Assembly: GCA_907165065.1 (NCBI GenBank)
Contig: OU015524.1
Span: forward strand, 124,001 to 188,000
Direction: 5' to 3'
Length of the DNA stretch: 64,000 nt
Source: Caprimulgus europaeus
Lineage: Eukaryota; Chordata; Aves; Caprimulgiformes; Caprimulgidae
A program made the translations under genes and the position numbers. Positions 53,095 to 62,830 of this stretch are shown here, piece after piece. Numbering within the stretch: position 1 is the first letter of the stretch; each line of letters opens with the position of its first letter. A model generated the notes under the pieces. The model saw only the letters and a list, made by a program, of their open reading frames with translations. It made no database searches and had not been told where the DNA came from.

Positions 53095-54845
53095 TCACTT
53101 CTGGGGCAATACCGTATTTCAACTCCCAAAGTCCCTGGGGGTAACGCTAGTTCCAGGGCAGAATCCTAATTCCACTCCAAAGTCCCTAGGGATACCCATA
53201 GTTCTGGAGCAGAACCCTAATTCCACTCCCAAAGTCCCTAGGCGTAACCCTACTTCCAGGCAGAACCCCAATTCCACTCTTAAAGTCCCTAGGGGTAACT
53301 CTACTTCCAGGGCAGAACCTTAATTCCACACCCAAAGTGCCAAGGGGTATCCCAACTTCCAGGGCAGAACCCTACTTCCACTTCCAAAATCCCAAGGGGT
53401 ATCCATAGTTCTGGGGCAGAACCCCAATTCCAATCCCACAGTCTCTAGGGGTAACCCTACTTCCAGGGTGATACTGTAATTCCAATCCTAAAGTCCCTTA
53501 AGGTAACCCTTCTTCTGGGGCGGAAACATAATTCCACTCCCAAAGTCCCTAGGAGTAACCCTACTTCCGGGACGGAATCTTAATTGCACTCCAAAAGTCC
53601 CTTGGGGTATCCCAACTTCTGGGAAGGAAACCTAAATCCACCCCCAAAGTCCCTAGGGGTAATCCTAGTTCCAGGGTGGAACGCTAATTCCACTCCAAAG
53701 TCCCTAGGGGTACCCATAGCTCTGGAGCAGAACCCTAATTCCAATCCCAATGTCCCTAGGGGTACTCCTACTTCTGGGGTGGAACCCTACTGCCCCTCCC
53801 AAAGGCCCTAAGGGTACCCAAAGTTCTGGGGTAAAACCCTAACTCCACTCCCGAAGTCTCTAGGGGTACCCCTACTTCCAGGGTGATACTGTAATTCCAT
53901 TCCCAAAGTCCCTCAAGGTATCCCAACTTCAGAGGCGGAACCCTACTGCCACTCCCAAAGTCCCTAGTGGTAACCCTACTTCTGGGACGGAATCTTATTT
54001 ACAGTCCAAAAGTACCTTGGGAAATCCCAAACTCCCTGGCAGGGCCCTAATTCCACTTCCAAAGTCCCTAGGGATACCCATAGTTCTGGAGCAGAACCCT
54101 AATTCCACTCCCAAAGTCCCTATGGGTAACCTTACTTCCAGGGCAGAACCCCAATTCCACTTTTAAAGTCCCTAGGGGTAACTCTACTTCCAGAGCAGAA
54201 TCCTAATTTCACTCCAAAAGTCCCTAGGGGTACCCCTACTTCTGGGGTAGAACCGTACTGCCACTCCCAAAATCCCGAGGGGTAACTCTACTTCCAGGGC
54301 AGAACCCTAATTCCAATCCCAAAGTCCCTAGGGGTACCCATAGTTCTGGGGTGAAACCCTAATTCCACTCCTGAAGACTCTAGGGGTAACCCTACTTCCG
54401 GGGTGGAACCCTACTGCCACTCCCAAAGTCCCTAGGGGTACCCATAGTTCTGGGGCAGAACCCTAATTCCACTCCCAAAGTCTCTAGGGGTAACCCTACT
54501 TCCGGGGAAGAACCTTAATTACACTGAGGAAGTCACTAGGGGTAACCCTACTTCCAGGGTGATACTGTAATTCCATTCCCAAAGTCCCTTAAGGTAACCC
54601 CTCTTCTGGGGTGGAACCCTAATTCCACTCCCAGAGTCCCTAGGGGTACCCATAGTTCTGGGGCAGAACCCTAGTTCCACTCAGGAAGTCCCTAGGGGTA
54701 ACCCTACTTCTGAGGTGGAACCTTAATTCCACTCCCGAAGTCCCTAGGGGTACGCCTACTTCCGGGACGGAACCCTAATTCCACACTGGATGTCCCTGGG
54801 GGTACCCCTATGTGCGGGGCAGAACCCTAATTCCACTCCAAAAGT
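53095..54845 (+). repeat. 52-bp satellite, left arm, copy 2 (~34 units)
   Basis: Same monomer and orientation as 26690-28247, but units are deleted, duplicated and reordered between the two copies. Confidence 0.9.
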
Positions 54846-55130
54846 CATAAAAAAAATAAAAAAGGGAAAAAAAGAACCAGAAGAATAAGAAAAAAAGAAA
54901 AAAAATATTTTAAAAAATTAAAAAAAATAAAAAGGAGTAAAATTTAAAAAGAAAAAAAGGGAAAAATTGTAAGAAAAAAAAAGAAAGAAAAAGCATATTA
55001 AAAAATAACAAAAAACAGCAAAAAACCCCTCTGATCCGACTGGAACAAATGAGCCAGAACTTTGGTTCCGCTGCCGTCACCGAAATGGGTCCGGCTGGAA
55101 CTAATGAGCCGGAACTTTGGTTCCGGGACA
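54846..55130. repeat. Centre of the inverted satellite, copy 2
   Basis: A-rich spacer, then about 1.5 units of the 55-bp GGAAC repeat: one unit fewer than copy 1. Confidence 0.75.
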
Positions 55131-57258
55131 GAACTTTTGTTCCGCCCTGGAACTAGGGGTACTTCCGGGGACTTCAGGAGTGGAATTAAGGTTCCGCCCC
55201 GGAAGCAGAGGCAGCCCTAGGGACTTCAGGAGTGGAATTAGGGTTCTGCCTTGGAAATACGGTTACCCCTAGGGACTTCCCAAGTGGAACTAGGTTTCCA
55301 CCCGAGAACTATGGGAACCCCTAGGGACTTTGGGAGTGGAAGTAGGGTTCCACCCTGGAAGGAGGGTTACCCCTAGGCACTTTGGGACTGGAATTACCAT
55401 TCCGTCCTGGAAGCAGGGTTGCCCATAGGGAGTTAGGGAGTGGATTTAAGGTTTTGCCCCAGAAGCTGGGATACCCCTAGGGATTTCAGGAGTTGAATTA
55501 TGGTTCCGCTTCGGAAGCAGGGTTACCCCCAGGGATCTCAGGAGTGGAATTAGGGTTCAGCCCAAAAATAAAGGTTATTCCCAGGGACTTCGGGAGTGGA
55601 TTTAGGGTTCTGCCCAGGAAGTAGGGTTATCCCGAGGGACTTCCAATGTGGAATTACTGTTCCGCCACGGACGTTGGGATAACCCCAGGGAGCTCAGAAG
55701 TGGAATTAGGGTTCCGTCCTCCAACGAAGGTTCACCCTTAGGGACTTACCTTTTAGATGTAGGGTTCCACACCGCAACTAGGAACATCCCCAGGGACTTC
55801 CAGTGTGGATTTAGAGTTCTGACCTGGAGGTAGGGGTACCCCTAGGGACTTTGGGAGTGGAATTAAGATTCCACCCTGGAAGTAGGGTTACCTCTAGGGA
55901 CTTCCCAAGTGGAATTAGGGTTCCGTCAGGGAAGTGGGGATACCCCTTGGGACTTCTGGAGTGGAATTAAGATTCCGTCCCAGAAGTAGGGTTACCCCTA
56001 GGGACTTTGGGAGTGGATTTAAGGTTCCACCCCGGAACTAGGGTTACCCCTAGGAACTTCAGGAGTTGAATTAAGGTTCCCCTTCAGAAGCAGGGGTACC
56101 CCTAGGGACTTCAGGAGTGGCATTAGGTTTCTGCTCTGGAAGTAGGCGTACCCATAGGAACTTCACAAGTCGAATTGTGGTTCAGCCCCAAAATAAGGGT
56201 TACCCCCATGGACTTTGGAAGTGGAATTAGGCTTCCACCTCACAGTAGGGTTACTCCTAGGGACTTCCAGTGTGGAATAAGGGTTCCGCCCGGCACTAGG
56301 TATATCCCCAGGGACTTCGGAAGTGGAATTAGGGTTCTACCCTGGAACTAAGAATACCCTCAGGGACTTTAGGTGTGGAATTAGGATTACGCCCAGGAAG
56401 TAGGGGTACCCCCAGGGACTTCCAGAGTGGAATTAGGGTTCTGCCCCAGAAGTAGGCATACCCCTAGGGACTTAGGAAGTCGAATTGCTGTTCCACCCTG
56501 GAAGTAGGGTTATCCCCAGGGACTTCCCATTTAGAAACAGGGTTCCACCCCGCAACTAAGAACATCCCCAGGGACTTCCAGTGTGGATTTAGAGTTCTGT
56601 CCCGGAAGTAGGTGTACCCCTGGGGACTCTGTGAGTGGAATTAGGTTTCCGCCCTGGAAGTAGGGTTACCCCAACAGATTTTGGGAGTGGAATTAGGGTT
56701 CTGCCCAAGAACTATTTGTACCCCTAGTGACTTTGGGAGTGGAAGTAGGGTTCCACCCGGAAGTAGGGGTACCCCTAGGGACTTCAGGAGTGGAATTAGG
56801 TTTCTGCGCTGGAAGTAGGCGTACCCCTAGGGACTTCTGAAGTCGAACTGCGGTTCAGCCTCAAAAGAAGGGTTATCCCCAGGGACTTTGGCAGTGGAAT
56901 TAGGGTTCCACCTCGCAGTAGGGTTACTCCTAGGGACTACCACTGTGGAATAAGGGTTCCGCCCGGCACCAGGTATATATATCCCCAGGGACTTTGGGAG
57001 TGGAATTAGGGTTACACCCCAGAAGTCGGTTTAGTCCTAGGGACTTCCCATTTAGAAGCAGGGTTCCACCCCACAACTAGGAACATCCCCAGGGACTTCC
57101 AGTGTGGAATTAGAGTTCTGTCCCGGAAGTAGGTGTACCCCTGGGGACTCTGTGAGTGGAATTAGGTTTCCGCCCTGGAAGTAGGGTTACCTTTAAGGAC
57201 TTCGGGAGTGGAACTAGGGTTCTGCCCTGGAAGTTCGGTTACCCCTAGGGACTTTTGG
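55131..57258 (-). repeat. 52-bp satellite, right arm, copy 2 (~41 units)
   Basis: Colinear with 28576-30715, with point changes and few indels (for example an extra TATA in GGTATATATATCCCC near 56972 and loss of a duplicated phrase present at 29815-29835). Confidence 0.9.
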
Positions 57259-57745
57259 GAGTCTCAAACAGAGAGACAGTGAAAGAAAATGACAGCAATG
57301 GGCTACAGGGAGAAGAGGAAGGAATGAAAAGATGATGATGGAGGTGATGCAGCAGAGAGGGAGGAATGAAGAAAGAGGGACGAGGAGCCAGACAAACTGA
57401 GACAGGGGAAGAAAAAGAGCAAAGAGCTACTAGGTAAAGAGACAAAATTTTGAAAACAGAGAGGGAAGAACAAAGAAATAGCAGCCAGGAGCTGGACAGA
57501 GAGAGATGGAGAAGGAAAAAGTAGCCATGGGCTCCAGGGCAGAGAGAAGGAAAAACTAAATGATGGGGATAAAGCTCCACACAGAACAAGATGTAGAAAG
57601 GAAGCACGGGGGAACAACAAAAAAAAACCCCAAAAAACAAAACCCAAAACCACCACCAAAACACAGAAAAAAAATCATGCGAGAAAGAGCCGGCCAGGGG
57701 AGAGGCAGGGAGGGACCAGGACACACAAGACGGGCACCAAGGCCC
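57259..57745. repeat. GA-rich minisatellite, module A copy 6 (shortened)
   Basis: Adjoins the satellite arm through the same junction as copy 4 and then lacks the sequence equivalent to 30800-31335, with a short GATGATGATGGAGG at the join. Confidence 0.8.
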
Positions 57746-57755
57746 CGAGACTCAC

Positions 57756-57865
57756 CGCAGCTCTCGCTCTCGGTGCTGCCAGGAGAATTTGCCAGTTCAG
57801 ACACTTCTTTCGCTTTCTCCCCTCCCTTCCTCTTCTGTAACTCCAGTTGCCTGGTTGTCCTTTAC
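57756..57865 (-). CDS. Ser/Glu-rich exon-like block, copy 6
   Basis: Acceptor CCTCTTAG and donor GTGAGT intact. The S-E-L-A-N-S-P-G-S-T-E-S-E-S-C-G frame is open, but a one-base length difference from copy 4 shifts it relative to the upstream basic part. Confidence 0.4.
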
Positions 57866-57869
57866 CTAA

Positions 57870-60105
57870 GAGGACACACGGGTGTCTTATGGCTCTGACC
57901 AGACCAGGCTCCCTAGACACGTAGCCTGGCTCAGTCCTGTGCTACGCAGCCACACCGCGCTGTTGGTGACGTGTACGGACCCTGCGCTGCACGCCGGCAG
58001 TCTGGCCTGCTGCCGACTATGGAGAGGCTTACAACAGCACACCTGAAAAAAAACCAAAAATCCCAAACTGTATTTCAGCACGTTAAAAAAAGAACGCAGA
58101 AGAAATTCAAGGAATTCAGACAGAAGAAGGGACTGAAGAGTAGTTGAGCTAGAAGAGGAGTCTAGGTACACAGGTCAGCTGAAAATGCAACACACATCCT
58201 TCAAAAGCTTGAGTGATTGGAACACTTAAAATCAATATTAAAACTAATCAACAAGACTTTGGACACATTCTTAACATAACAGCAAACACTCTTGCTGGTG
58301 TTGGAAAGTGTCCACTCCCTTCCTTACAGCACTGCTGCAGGGAGACCGCCCTGTGAGGCTGCAGGACGAGGCTGGACCGTCGTCAGCATCTGCACCGACA
58401 GATCCAGCGCAACAGCCACAGCCCTTGCGCTGCTGCTGCGGCTGCACATCTTGCTCGCTTGGGAAATAAAACCCAAAGTTATATACAAATTTGAGGGAAT
58501 AAAACAAAAAGTAAAGAAGAAATCTTAGTAGTTAACTTCGTGCTAAAAAGGTATGTGCATTTTTATGTAAATCCAATAAAAATATTACCACTATTAAAAA
58601 ACTGGATTTTCCTTTTTCATTAATTTCCATTGTACAGATAATTTCATGGTCTATAACTTGACTGGGGATTTTTGGTGTGTTACATAATTAGGAGGGATAT
58701 TCAGCCACTGCAATGGACAAGAGAGTTGCTACCGAACTGCCAGGGAAACGTGCCATTGAAAGTGAGACAGACACAAAGTACGTCACAGCACTCCGTCAAA
58801 CTATTGGGAAAAAACCCTGTAATATTACGTTGCTTCTCTTTTTAAACATTCAGAGAAAATACCCAACTACTTAAATACATCTAATAAATTGTGACACCTA
58901 TTTGGCAGTTATAGTTTAAACAATGCAAGTTGTTTACCGAATTATGGTTTTATTTGGGGAGGGGGATCGAGTCCCCAGTGCTGCAACACCTAAAGCCACC
59001 AAAAAGGACTGGCAGATGTGCTCATGCTTGTGGCTGCGCTGCAGCACGCAGGGGAACATGTTTTTGTGACATCTCCACTGTTGCAACTGAGAAACCAAAG
59101 ACCAGCAGTGCCATCAATTATTGGAAGATTCTACTGCCAAATACCTCATCTCTGAAGACCCACTCTGATGGGAAGTTCACAAAAAGAAACTTCTTGGAAT
59201 GAGTAAGATTTCCATTCTGGAAAATCTCTTTCCTGCTGAAGTCAAAATTACACACTCTACCTTAAGGAAAAAGGACAATTTTCAAGCTGTAACTCACCAA
59301 AAATACATCATGACTCACTCTCCCTAGTTACAAGGCTACTCATGCTCCTTGGGAAAGCCTGGAAAACATGTCAAGGGACACGGATTTGTCCTCTTCTGTT
59401 AATGATTCTCCTTTGACCTCGATTGTTTTTAGCACAGACCCCAGTGTCTCAGTAAGGTTTTCAACTACTACTCTATTTTAAGAGTTAAAATACTGAAAAA
59501 GCATAAAGCTTTGTTCATTAAGACAATGTCTGTTTCTTCTGAACATCTGAACCCTTATGAACACTTTCTTCCCTCTCTCACTACAAGATCTGGCAAAATG
59601 AATGAAAGTGAAGACCAACTGCAACAACATCAAGTGAAATTTGGCTTTAATTCTGATCTCACGTACTTCAGCGACTCTCCAGGTCTATGCCTCAATCCTA
59701 TGAGTGACTAGTCCTTTTTTGGAAGGACAAACTTTTTAACCTTTTTAAGTTCTACACTGAAGACTCCACTGGACAGAATGGGGATTAGGCAGTGGAACAA
59801 CATGCTATCAACACTCTAATTAAAAAAAAAAATCCAACTTGAACATCAGTTTCCATCATGTTTCCTGCATTCCCTTTCTACTGGCATCTGGGTGCTCAAA
59901 AATTCACTATGCTGACACCATCTATTACTAAAAATTTAGTTATAGCCACATAGGAAAAATAAAAGGCTATGTCCAACTTGCCCACAAAATGAGCACGGAC
60001 AAAGAGAAGAGAAACACAAGACCCTGAGGGTCACAGGCGGCTCTTAATTTATCCCAGATCAAAGTTCATTCTCTTACCGGAAATGAAAATATTCCTAACC
60101 CTCGA
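57870..60105. other. Module A spacer joined to module Y, copy 3
   Basis: Same fusion as copy 2 (58467). Contains the 66-codon small ORF (59511-59711), whose C-terminus differs (P-M-S-D). Confidence 0.55.
59511..59711 (+). CDS. Conserved small ORF in module Y, copy 3
   Basis: 66 codons, as copy 2 with Ser-to-Gly and altered last residues. Uncertain coding status. Confidence 0.25.
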   Translation: MFIKTMSVSSEHLNPYEHFLPSLTTRSGKMNESEDQLQQHQVKFGFNSDLTYFSDSPGLCLNPMSD

Positions 60106-60109
60106 GGGA

Positions 60110-61010
60110 GCAATTCAGGAACGGGACGCGCTCTGCTCACTGCCATTTTTCATCAGCGTTTCTGCACTGGCCAGTGGAACCAACCGCGCGGGATTTTCTT
60201 TCTTCACATGACGCAGAAGGTGACGCTGGGAAAAAAGGAGGCAAAAAATGGAGCCGTTTGTCACACGCAGCCCACGGTGAAAAGACAGGGGAGGATCCGG
60301 CCAGAGGGGCCGCGCAGGGTCGGGCCGCGCACCCCGGGAGCTCCGACCAAACCGTTTCTCTCCCCTTTGCCAGGTACGGAGGAGACGCATCGCCCGCACC
60401 CCCCCTCCCCGCCGTCGCAGCGAGGCTGCCCCGGGAGAGACGGGTGAACCCCCCCTCACTTCTGCCCTCACGAACGGTACGGGGAGAGACCCCCCGCCCC
60501 GCTATGCAGAGAGGGCGGTGCTTGGAAACCGGCTGGGGGGGACCGGCGGAGCGGGCCCGCCGCTTTGCTCCCAGGCGCCTCGAGCCCCGCGGCCGCGCCG
60601 GCTTCTCGGCGGAGCCACCGGCAGCCGACCGCCCGCCTCTGCCGCGGAACCGGAGCCGGGGCCGCCAACCCCTTCCCCGCTTCCCGACCCGAGTTCCCCC
60701 CTCACCTCACCTGGGCCCGGCCAGAGTAGCCCGGCCCGGCCACGCCGCTGCCGCCGAGGCTCCCATCTCCTCGGCCCCGCCCCGCGCACGCGCGCTGAGG
60801 CCCCGCCCCGCGCACGCGCCGACTCATCCTCCCTCAGAACGGCGCCGGCAGCGCCGGGGCGGGGGAGCGCTCCGCCGTACGGGGCGAGTGGCTGCAGCGT
60901 CGGCGCGGCCCGGGGGCTTCTCCTGGGGCCGTGCGGAGCCCGGGGACGGTGAGGCGGGGGCCGGGGCTTTGTGCTGGGCCCCGCGCCGGGACTGGGTCTT
61001 GGCCGGTTAA
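60110..61010. promoter_or_regulatory. CpG island, copy 3
   Basis: Paralog of 11165-12045. The E-box has decayed to TCACATGA (60205-60212). The plus-strand GGGGACGGTGAGG is kept. Confidence 0.6.
60711..60766 (-). CDS. Candidate first coding exon, copy 3 (frameshifted relative to copy 1)
   Basis: M-G-A-S-A-A-A-A-W-P-G-R-A, then diverges because five bases present in copy 1 are missing; ends CCCAG/GTGAGG. 56 bases, so the splice phase differs from copy 1. At most one of the two can feed the same downstream frame. Confidence 0.35.
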
Positions 61011-61011
61011 G

Positions 61012-61755
61012 GGATTTTTTGTTTGTTCCATAATTAGGAGGGACACCTGGCCAGCTGCACTGCCCCACAGGTATGCTACCCCACTGCCAGGGACACGTGC
61101 CGCTGAAAGCCAGACAGAAATAAAGTACTCCAGAGCACTCCACCAAAATTGCGAGGAAAAAAAAAAAAAAAAGATCCTGGAACATTGGCTTGCCTCTCTG
61201 TAAACATTCTGAACAAACTGCTCAAGTACACTTTATAAATTCCATGCTAGAGCTGTTTGGCAGTTACAGCTTCAACACTGCAAGTCAATGTGTAAGTTAG
61301 ACAATTTTAACTTTTTTTTTTTAAGTTTCATTCACGATGATAGAAAAATAAGTGAGAAAAGATCCCCCACATGATTTTACTCTGGGGAGGGGGATCGAGT
61401 TCCCAGTGCTGCAACACATAATGCCACCAAAAAGGACTGGCAGATGATGCTTTTGGCTGTGCTGCAGCACGCAGGGGAAATGTTTTTGTGACATCTCCTC
61501 TCTTACAACTGAGAACCCAAAGACCAGCAGTGCCACCAACTATGACTGAGAAGAAAAGGAGAGGTCAGGCAGCAAAAGAGCTCTGCACATGACCACCAGA
61601 CATGGCTTTTGGGGGTGGGGGGAAGCAAACAAAAACAATAAAAACACAAACAAACACAAACCACTACACAAAAAAAACCCCAAACAAACAAAACAAAACC
61701 ACGACCTTTTTCTTTCTTTGAACCTCATCCCTGTCTCAGCATACCTCTTGTCAGT
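61012..61755. repeat. Region downstream of CpG island, copy 3, with two dispersed elements
   Basis: AGGAGGGA element (61020-61150), an A-run (61157-61172), the GGGGAGGGGGATC phrase and the CAAAC-rich element (61550-61735). Paralogous to 12046-12775; the homology ends at CTTGTCAG (about 61753). Confidence 0.6.
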
Positions 61756-61756
61756 G

Positions 61757-62330
61757 TGATCTGCGGAATCAAACCTAACAACTCGCAGAGCGTTATAAAG
61801 CAGGTATGTTTTATTGGCCACAAAAGGAGGACCTCTGTCTGGGACCCCAAATCTTGGTATAATTTCAGGTAACAAAGCCTTAGTCACTTCTCTAGCTTTG
61901 TTTGTTTGGCAAGGAAATGCTTCTGGCCGTCCTGAAAAGGTGCCAGTTAATACCAGCAAATACCGAAACCCCGCTGTCCTTGGAAGTTCTGAAAAAATCC
62001 ATTTGCCACCATTGCCCGGGGAAACTGCCCTTCTCTATTTGTCCTAGTTTAATCTTTTTGGCTACTTGAGGGTTATTTTGCAAACAATTGCTCCCAGCAT
62101 TGTTGTGTCATCACCGTGATGGCCGTGTACAAATAACAGGCGACAATGCATTTGGCTCAGGTTTGTATAGGGCTGCAGCTCTTCAGAGAGTCTTTCTGTG
62201 CTCCACCAGTATTATGGCCCAGAGTAACATGCTAGGCGCTGCTGTTTTCCCTTGTGGTGTGGTAACCCATCCATTCTCACCCTCTTTCCCATTTTAATTA
62301 ATTGTAAATCCTCCTTTGTATATTTGGGTG
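61757..62330 (-). pseudogene. pol: ERV integrase fragment, 3'-truncated
   Basis: Minus-strand frames at 61892-62083 and 61757-61959 carry integrase core landmarks: P-G-Q-W-W-Q-M-D (first catalytic Asp), T-F-S-G-R-P-E-A-F-P, I-I-P-R-F-G-V-P and D-R-G-P-P-F-V-A (second Asp). The two segments are in different frames, some residues between the G-V-P and D-R-G-P motifs are missing, and the sequence is cut at 61757 before the catalytic Glu. C-terminal integrase and envelope are absent. Confidence 0.75.
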
Positions 62331-62830
62331 TCTGATCAGTTTGTATTTTACCATCAGGAACCAAAGACTGTATTTCTGCTGTACCTTTTTGGCCACCCTT
62401 TTTGCTTCTCGATGTGCCATGGAATTGCCCATTTCTCGCCCAGTAGTTCCCTTTTGGTGAGCTTTGCAGTACATAATTGCTGCCTTCTCTGGCAGCTGCA
62501 CTGCTTCCAGTAGCTTAAGCATTTCCTTTGCGTGTTTTATGTGCTTGCCTTGGCTGGATTAAAGTCCTCTTTCTCTCCAAACCACCCCATGGCATGAACC
62601 GTTCCAAAAGCATATTTAGAGTCTGTCCAAATGTTCACTTTTCTGTCTTGGGTGAGCTCTAACGCTCGAGTTAAAGCTATTATTTCCGCCTTTTGTGCCG
62701 CAGTGTTTGAGGCAAGGGCCCCGGACTCTGTTACCTTGTCTGTGGTAGTCGCCGCGTACCCTGCTTTGTGCTGACCGTTCTTGACGAAACTGCTGCCACC
62801 TGTGTCCCACGTGTCCTCAGCATCCTCCAG
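62331..62830 (-). pseudogene. pol: ERV RNase H domain, catalytic residues altered
   Basis: A-A-Q-K-A-E-I-I-A-L and W-T-D-S-K-Y-A-F are recognisable RNase H motifs in the 334-codon frame. The first acidic site reads T-G-G-S-S instead of T-D-G-S-S. A frame break near 62540 separates the C-terminal part (62298-62522), where the last expected Asp (M-A-D) is M-A-H. The enzyme would be inactive. Confidence 0.75.

Noticed and set aside
2141..57865. Assignment to the chicken Z amplicon genes or a named W-linked gene
   Set aside because: No residue block matched a family I could recall with certainty; naming it would be guesswork.
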